From NCBI RefSeq assembly GCF_043641665.1, contig NC_092186.1, positions 19,699,001 to 19,763,000 on the forward strand: a DNA stretch of 64,000 nucleotides, read 5' to 3'. Position 1 is the first letter of the stretch. Each line of letters opens with the position of its first letter. The DNA is from Enoplosus armatus (lineage: Eukaryota > Chordata > Actinopteri > Centrarchiformes > Enoplosidae). Below the pieces are notes generated by a model. The model was not told where the DNA came from, ran no database searches, and worked only from the letters and a program-made list of their open reading frames with translations. Shown piece by piece: positions 52,301-61,100 of this stretch. The position numbers were made by a program, and so were the translations under genes.

Positions 52301-55300
52301 TGGTTGTTAGATATTTTGTCTTTATTTGCACGCACAGTTATCCAGTAGACCTTCATAATGGTTTTCTAACTATAACTTACACAACTGCAAAGGCTCCTGA
52401 TTCTGAGGACGTCATAATCTAAGTGTGAGTTGTGGTATTAATGTTGCTATATTATTTATTATTGCTAATGAGCAATCCTAAAGAATTGGAGTCGATGCAC
52501 CTTCATTACAGCTACTGTAGTTGTGGATTTACTTAGAAATTCAAATTATGAAGAAATTTGTGAAATGAAAATATGGTTGTAAACAGTGCTGAAGGAAATA
52601 CAACAATTTGATTTAAAAAATCATATTAATATTAATATATGTGTAATAAATGTGTTCCAGTGAAATAGTGAGTATCTATAGCAAGATATATAAGATATAT
52701 ATCATAAAAATAAATATAACTCTATTTTCTCTCCTATATCTCAGATTTATTTCGACTGAACACCCTCCAGTGTATTATATCATATTTAATGCAACATGTT
52801 ATATATATATATATACTACTACTACTTTTGTTTTCATGTTATTTATTATTATTATTATTATTATAGTTTTTTTGTTATTGTTATTTATTACTTCTTTTAT
52901 TCTCTGTGGTGTCAGGCCATCATCAACAGCACCATCACCCCCAACATGACCTTCACCAAAACCTCCCAGAAGTTTGGCCAGTGGGCAGACAGCCGGGCCA
53001 ACACCGTCTATGGCCTGGGCTTCTCCACAGAGCAGCAGCTGCAGCAGGTAAACGCCACTCGCACGCACACACCAAGAGTCTTTCATTTGTTAGATATGAC
53101 ACAGAGAGGGTATGGGGGGAAAAAGAAGGACTATGGGAGCAGGAGAGGACAGTGATGTGATGATCATGGCCCCATTTTCAATTCCTCTTTTGTCCAGATT
53201 CTTCTGATGCGGCTGGATTATATTTACACTTAGACACAAAACGTCTCCAGTGTACATTTGGAAATACAGTTTATCTTTATCTCGCCATGATGCAGGTTTT
53301 CATACATATTTGAATTTTACATTTAATTTAAGATGTTTAAATTATTAGATTGAAATTATAGATAAAGAACAAAAAGAGCTCAGTAGTAACAGCACTTGAA
53401 AAATAAATGGATCTTGTGTGACTTCTGTCTCTTCTGCGCCTCCACCTGCAGTTTGCAGATCAGTTTAAGGAGGTGAAGGAGGCGGCCCGTCTGGCCAGAG
53501 AGAAGTCTCAGGAGAGGTTTGAACTGGCCAACCCTGCGCTCAACATCGCAGCTCCAGAGGTAAAGCACTGCTCTGCGTTCGTAAAGCTACCCACAAGTTT
53601 TCTTAGTTAGTTCGGCTGATTAGAGCATTTCCCTAGCAAAAAATGGAAACTCTGTATACTCAAATATACTCAAAATAATAACAAAGATAAAGAGGTCAAT
53701 CAGTCATGCTCTGTGAATGCCAAAACCTAATTAGCCAAAATAAGTAAATGATAAGGGGACATTTACATAGTAATTTATGCATTTTTCCTTTGCTAATTGT
53801 TTAGTAATTTATAGCATAACAATAAATCACCTCATGAAAGCTTTTCCATTTGCTGATGTGAAAACAAAGGAAAGAAATGCTGAAAACTGTCCACAGAGTG
53901 GATTATCCTGAATAATCGGGACTTTGTTTCTGAAAAGACACATTCCTTTGAGTTTTTCAAATTGAATTTTGAGATGCTTCGAGTGCCACAAATAAGGTTC
54001 ATTCACCCCCATTATATTGGGGTGGTGGTACAATTCTCAAGTGGCAGTGATCTCCAAACCTCAGCAAATAAAACCAAAACTCTGCACAGAGGATCATTTT
54101 CATTCCAACTTAGTGAACTGAGGGTAATGAGGAGTAAGAAAAATATGATTATGATGAAAATGAAAAGTTTTTTAATGAATGCACCTTTTATAAGGAGCAA
54201 AATGAGTTGTGATATATGCAATTATGTCCACTGTGTGCAGACGCCACCAAGGTAACTGCTGGTAATGATTTAAAAAGCACTGGTATTATATTATAAACAC
54301 AATCTGAAAAGCTTACAGTGCAAGAGTTTGCTGATCAGACTTTAGAGAAATAGACTCCATGAACCTGTGACCTTGAAGGGACACGATGGTCTCTGTAACA
54401 CCCAGGCCAATACGACAGAGCGGAGCAGTAATGTCCCAACGAACTCAGTGCCTTTTGTTTCTATTTTAAACATATACAGAAGCACGAGGGATTAGATGGA
54501 TCCCCATCTGGCCGCTCCATTATTCTCCCATTGGTTAACTCCATTAAAAGATTTCATGCATGACAAATGGAGATGGGAAGCAGAAAGAGATGCCGGCGCT
54601 GAAGGTGTTTGGAGGGGCAGTAATGGCCAGGACTGAAAGAAAGAAGAATGAGGGATCTGGAGAATGGAGGAGGAAAGAGGGGAGATGTGGGGGGCGAGGG
54701 AGGGAGGGAGGGAGGGGAGCTGAATCATCTATAATTGAAGGGAATCTGGCTGCCGCTGAAAGGACAATTGATTGATTGATTAATTTTATTCATGGATTAT
54801 CAGACACAGAAAAAAAAAATCAAAAGACAACATTTCCAACATGGTCCCAAGATGTTAAAAACAAGTACAGCTAAAGTAACAATGTTATTATAGTTATGCT
54901 GAGTATGGACCACTGCTATCTGAGAAGTATTGAGGAGCATACCCATTGATAATAGAGTACACATGATGCATGCTTTTTCTACTCTGAGCTGTACTGGCAG
55001 CAGTCCCTTCTGAATTCATCACTACCAACATGAGTTAGAGGGGATGCGTTTAGTGAATACAGAGTATTATTATTTTGCATCACCTGCAGTTTGTTCCTAA
55101 GTTTAGATATCAAACCACTGTATCAAGCAGAACATGCATCATCGAAATGACACTGTATCAATGATGACACGAGACATTTCTTAACAGAAAAGTCGAAAAG
55201 CCACTCACTTACACTTTCTAATTCATTACCAAGAGTGTTCTCAATCTCACTGACTTCATTTCCAGATACCAGTAATGCAGAATCATCAGCATACGACAAG

Positions 55301-56086
55301 AGGTTGGATTTCACAGCCGCTGTCATATCATTTATATATGTAACAAATAAAAGAGGCCCTAGAATAGAACCTTGCAGAACACCACATGTAATATCCTGAG
55401 GTTCTGATATAACACCTTTAACATCACATGCTTGAGTTCTTCCTGTAAGATAACAAGTGAACCATTATACAGCAGTCTAAAACCCATGTACTGTAGCTTT
55501 GGCTGCAGTATAGTATGATTTACTGCGTCAGAGACTTTTTGCAAATCGAGCAAGATCACGCCAACATACTTTCAGATGGGAATTTGAATATAGATATGGA
55601 TTATAGATTTACTATATGAGTAATTACATTAGAAATTACACTGGCACTATCCCTCAGAAGTCTGGCTGGAATAAGATCCAAGCCATTTGCTTTGTTTGTG
55701 GGTAATGTTGACAGACACGTCCTTACCCTTTCCACTGAAACAGGACAGTGGCCAGCTTTTATCCTGCCATTGAAAGTTTGCCTGCAGTGCAAACTTTTTG
55801 TCCTTCACCTCTTTTTCCACAAGTAGATTACAAGACACCGAGCGATATTTTCTGGGACAGCTCTTCTGACATTTACAGCATCAACAATGACAACACAACT
55901 CGTACACACCCTATTTGGGTGGCTGTGGCTGTGATCAAACTTGCAGGAAACAATGTCACATGCTAACTTTTGGGAAGCTTCAGAGCTGCTCTGCCGGTCT
56001 TGTTTATTAGTTAGTTCCGCCAAGTATTATCAATAAGAGTGTGTTGGTTGTTGGTGTAGAGATATGGATTCAAAACAGACTAAAGC

Positions 56087-56152
<66 letters not shown>

Positions 56153-58132
56153 ACAGTGTAGAAGTCCTAACAAAGAGCCACTCAGCAGGTCTTGAGACTG
56201 CAGAGTCACGCTGCCAACCGCGACCTCAGCTCTGAGACACTCAGATAAGAGCTGATGGTTTGTCTTGTCTGTTTGTTTAACGGCAGAGAGAGAAGATACG
56301 ACAAAACAGAGCATCAATACCAAGAAGGTCAGCTGCACAAGAAGTCCGGTGCACAAATTGAGCAATATTTCATCAAACTAGCTGATATTTAATGCTAAAG
56401 TTTATTATAAATATGGTTTCTATTGAGGCCCGAGGACTTATACCACAGTATTGATGCTGGACTGAAGCAGACCTGAGACTGGGAGGTCAAAGGTCAACTT
56501 TGATCAGTAATTTTCCCCTTAATAGAGTGCTGCAGGAATGAGTCATAAAACCTGGAAATGAGTTAGCATTTTTACACTTCCAGTTCCCTCGTCTCAAAGT
56601 CAATGGCTTTTTGGTTCGATGCCTGAAATAAGTTCTGTGGTTTACACGTTTTGTTCTACGACATAAAATATGTCAGATACCCCACTCGTGAATTTTGAAG
56701 GTTTTATGTGTTTTAAAAAAGGCAGTTGCTAATAAGTGGCTAAATGAGACCGAACACCTAAAGTCATCTACTTACTAGTCCGCCTTTACAGCCTCCTTGT
56801 GTTTATTCCCTATATCTGTCTGTCTATACATCTATATCAATCTATATTCTCTTAAAAGGTGAGACTAGTGGTGGTGACATTGAAGTAATGTGACCGTGGT
56901 GTTGTTTGTTTATGGCCTAACATTAGCTTTTTACTTCTGGATTTAAGTATCATAAACTTTGCCACAGAGCTCATTTTCTGCAATAATTCAAAATCCCATG
57001 GAAAAATCCCATTGGCTTTTTGTGGAGGGAACCAGGGCAATGCTAACTTCTGCCTATAAAAATACGCCATCCCTGCTGCATTACCTTCCGTTTTTTAAAC
57101 TTAATATGACTAGTGGTGCAGATAACTCTCAAAACGAAGTGTCTGATACTGTCGCTCTGCATTCTTTGCACTTGTGAGTCTAAATCAAAATGCATTTTGT
57201 AATATGATTCAGTCTGAAGTGTAAAAATTCCTTTTAGTGCCTTTAATGTGTCATATTCTGATTAATATTCACACTTCAGTTCAGATCATGGCTAATGCGT
57301 CAGTGTATTTGACATTAATCAGTTACTTTCTCTTTTGATCACTCATATCTGTAGAGCTTTCTTTTTGCTAAAAAATACTCAAGACTAGATTCATACTTTT
57401 TAGACTGGGAGTCAATGACAAAAGCTTACTTTGAGATCTAAATTTGTTTGTAAATTAGTAAAAAAAGAAAAGAAAAGTCATAATTAGCTGTATTTGTTGT
57501 TGTTTTGAGGTAATTCTTTTGGGCATGTTGTCTTTATTGGACAGTGTTGTCAGATGGCATGCATCTCAACCAGTCAGCCATCAGGAATCCCCAATTAGGT
57601 GTATTTGTATAACACTAAATTAATTTTGTTACAAAGTGCTTTCTGGTGAAAGAAATTAAATGCAAATGTAACAAAAAGGAGAAAAGACATAAAGATAAAG
57701 AAAGACAAAAGGCAGAACAATTGTCCAACACTGCTTTTGTCTTTCTTGCCAGTTGTATGCACGTGTGAAATGAACTTCTCCTGCATGCCTCTGCTTTGGC
57801 AGGCATACTGGTATTCCTCTGTAGGACTAAAAATGGAAAACAATGAATGAGTGAATTTGTTATTCGCAGTGGGGAAGTGAAGCCTGAAAACAGCTGAATT
57901 TATGTCCTCAGTGTGTGTAAGTGTGAAAAGTCTGCACACACAGAGGTCAGAGGTCAGAGTCAGTGACAGAACAGCAAGCAGAGGTGTTACATCCTGTAAC
58001 CATGACAACAAGAGACCTTGCTGCCTGTTAGGTGCTCATGCCCCCCCCCCCCCCCGCACACACACACATACAGAGCACAGGGACACTTGGTCATGCATAC
58101 ACACATGCAAAATTGATTAATCAAGCGCACCT

Positions 58133-58180
<48 letters not shown>

Positions 58181-61100
58181 CATCACTTAGATTGCTGCAA
58201 GGTCAGACACAGGCTAGCAGCCTGCACTGATGTCTAGATAAGACAGCAGTCATTGATTTTGTGTCAGGCAGTAAACACAGAGGTGTTGTTGTGGTTATTA
58301 TCATGTCTTCTGGCTCAACGCTGCTCGTTGTAAAAACAGCGTACTGCTGACTGCCTGAACCTGTGTAATATAGAAATAATACCCAATCAAAGCTGTTCTG
58401 GAGTGGGAGCACATGAGGTTATTGTACGTATGAACTACAGCCAGTTATTGATGGCAGCCCCAGTGTAGCTATAATGCTCCATTAAGGCTTTTATATACCA
58501 GTAAGTGAACTGTTTGTTAATGACAACAAAAACACAATAATGATTGTAGACAGATTGTAGTTATTCATATACAAAGATTTGTCAAAATAACTGCAATGCT
58601 TGAGAAGAAGAAGGTAATAATTATAATAATGATACTGGAAGCAAACATACAACACACACAGCCAAATATGCAAACATTACATCATGATAAACTGATAAAC
58701 CTACAGAAAATGTTGGTTTATACAACGTTGGAGGGAAGCTGCAGTATTTTCTCTTGTATCAGTAGGTTTTGCATCACATTCAGCTGGTCAGTAACAGCCC
58801 TGGTCAGCAACCATCTCCAGTATTGCAGAGCTGTATCTACGCAGCCTCGAGCTGTACAGAGCACATATTCTGCCTCTGATATGTGGATGGCAGCAGGGGA
58901 TCTGCATGCAGTAAAGCTTTAGCTTTCAGGCTTATTTGCAGAGCTCAGAGATAAGATGGAGGAGGAGATGGTGAAGTTCAGTGAGATAAAAATGAAGAAA
59001 GATACACAGAGCAATACAGAGTGCATTGTAGAACTGACAAGTGCAAAGATGATAAACATTTTTATGGCATAAAATAATATTTTTATTTTTTCGTATATGC
59101 TTCAGTTAAGGGGTTTTGTATTGACGCCCCTGTGGAAATTGAGCCCCTAACCATGGCCCTGTTTATGTGTTGTGCAGTAGAATACAGCTTGAATAACCGT
59201 AAAGGGGATAAACAGAGTCATAAAATGCAAACGGCACTGCTGAAATATTAAGATTAATAGAATTAATAAAGATACACCCACTAGGGGATTACAGTAAAAA
59301 TTTGTTTTAAAGGTCCCAAGTACTTTACAAGCCATGATTTTTTCCCCCCTTTTGAACATGTTGCTTGTGGGCATTCGATAAAGGAAGATAAGAGCAGATG
59401 CGTATGTGTACACTGTTCAGCAGCTAAAAGTATTTTCATGATGGCACCTTCTTCACTAGTCTCCTGCATGACCACACATGTTGAGCCGATACTACCATTT
59501 ACCGTGATGTTGCCAGCTGCGCTGACCATCACAGGTCAGTATGATTAAGAGCTAAGATGACCAATAATGTATTAATAGAGGACCAACCTGGGTCAGCTGT
59601 AACACCTTGAAGACATTTTGGGAAATACGCTTATTCACTTTCTTGCGGAGAGTTAGATGAGAAGATCATGTCATATCTGTCAATTCTATCTGGCTGCTTT
59701 ACGTAGGGTTATGTGCCAGACTATTTATTGGCCTGGAGCAGTTTCCAAGCAACCAGGGGAGACTCCAGGAAATTACTGGTCCCAGCCAATAAATAGTTTG
59801 GCCCCCAAGAAAATGATAATTTTTATGCTTCGGTTTTTGTCCAGATTAAACAACCGATTTATAATGTTTTAATTAGTGAGCTTCAGAGGTGCCGGTCGGC
59901 ACATTTTGTAAACGTTTGCAAGAGCCAGGCTAGCTGTCTCCCACTGCTTCAAGTCTTGCAAAGCTAACTGGCTGTAGCTTCATATTTACCTTACAGATGT
60001 GAGAATGGTATCAGTCTTCTCATCTAATGCTCAGCAAGAAGGCAAATAAGCATATTTCCCAAAATGTCAAACTATTCCACCAGGTGCTGCGATTGAGAGT
60101 GCCTGAAAAACTAATCAAAGACATGAGGTGTTAATGAAGAGGCACTTGAGTTTAACTTACATGGTTGTTGGAGTTTGTCAGACAAAAAAACCCCAGGTTG
60201 TTAACCACTGAGCTACACAGTAAATGTAAATAAATGCAGAAAAGAGTAGAGAAGAATGAACATCTGCAACAACAGTGTGAGCACAGCAGGACACAGGAGC
60301 GGTTTCCCTCCTCTGACAGGTAAAAGCTGTCATTTGTTTGCGCCTGCTGATTGGATCTTTTTTCCTCTGCGATCTCCTCCCATACATGGTATCTATGCAG
60401 AGGCAGACAGACAGAGAGGCAAACAGAAATGCCAGTCATCAATATTTTAAATCACAGACTTGGCATTAAAACCAGCTAAAAAGAAGCGTGTGTGTTGTTT
60501 AGTCGGGAGGACAGGTGCTTCAAGAGAAGCCTAAGCATGTACCTCTGATGCATGGACACATGAATAAATAAAGCAGGTTTGTGGTCTCAATGAAACATTG
60601 GGTGTAGAAACCGGAGCTTTAAAAAGCTAAGGGAGCCAATGGACTGATGCTCAGATAAATAAGTAAACAGTGTAGATGTACTTAAGACGAACAGTGGTGC
60701 AGAGACGTCACGATAAAAGCTCTCAGGAAAGCCGTTTAATATTTAAAGTATCTGGGATTCCATTGATTACAAAGCAAGCCTCCCCTCAGGACACCGAAAA
60801 GTTTCTAAGTTGCTCCTTTGGGGTTTGAGGTGTTAAAATACCACATCCACACATGCATGTTTATTTTGCAGTTAGTGTCCATGTAGATGTTTTTTTCTCT
60901 CAGATTTGTTAGTGCTTAACGCATGGTTTTAATTATCTAACAACTATTTTCTATGTCTCCTCACTTGCCCCTTCCCTCTCCCTTTCCCTGATGCATCGTG
61001 GGACATTGTCATCTCTCAGCTCTCCCAGGTGCGTGAAAACACACACTCCACTCCACAATCAAAAAGCAATACAAAGGCAACCATCTTCTTTTGTCTAAGG

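Larger units (their letters stand above)
53560..61019 (+). other. HOMER3 intron 4, repeat-rich
   Basis: This 7.5-kb intron holds a decayed LINE (54766-55840), a long (GT)n tract (56089-56149) and probable fish interspersed repeats at 56640-57100 and 59611-60078. It also has C- and CA-rich simple sequence at 58041-58176. No host coding exon is supported other than the candidate microexon at its 3' boundary. Confidence 0.55.

Noticed and set aside
56030..56365. 111-codon minus-strand frame with a long His-Thr run
   Set aside because: It is created by the (GT)n microsatellite at 56089-56149.
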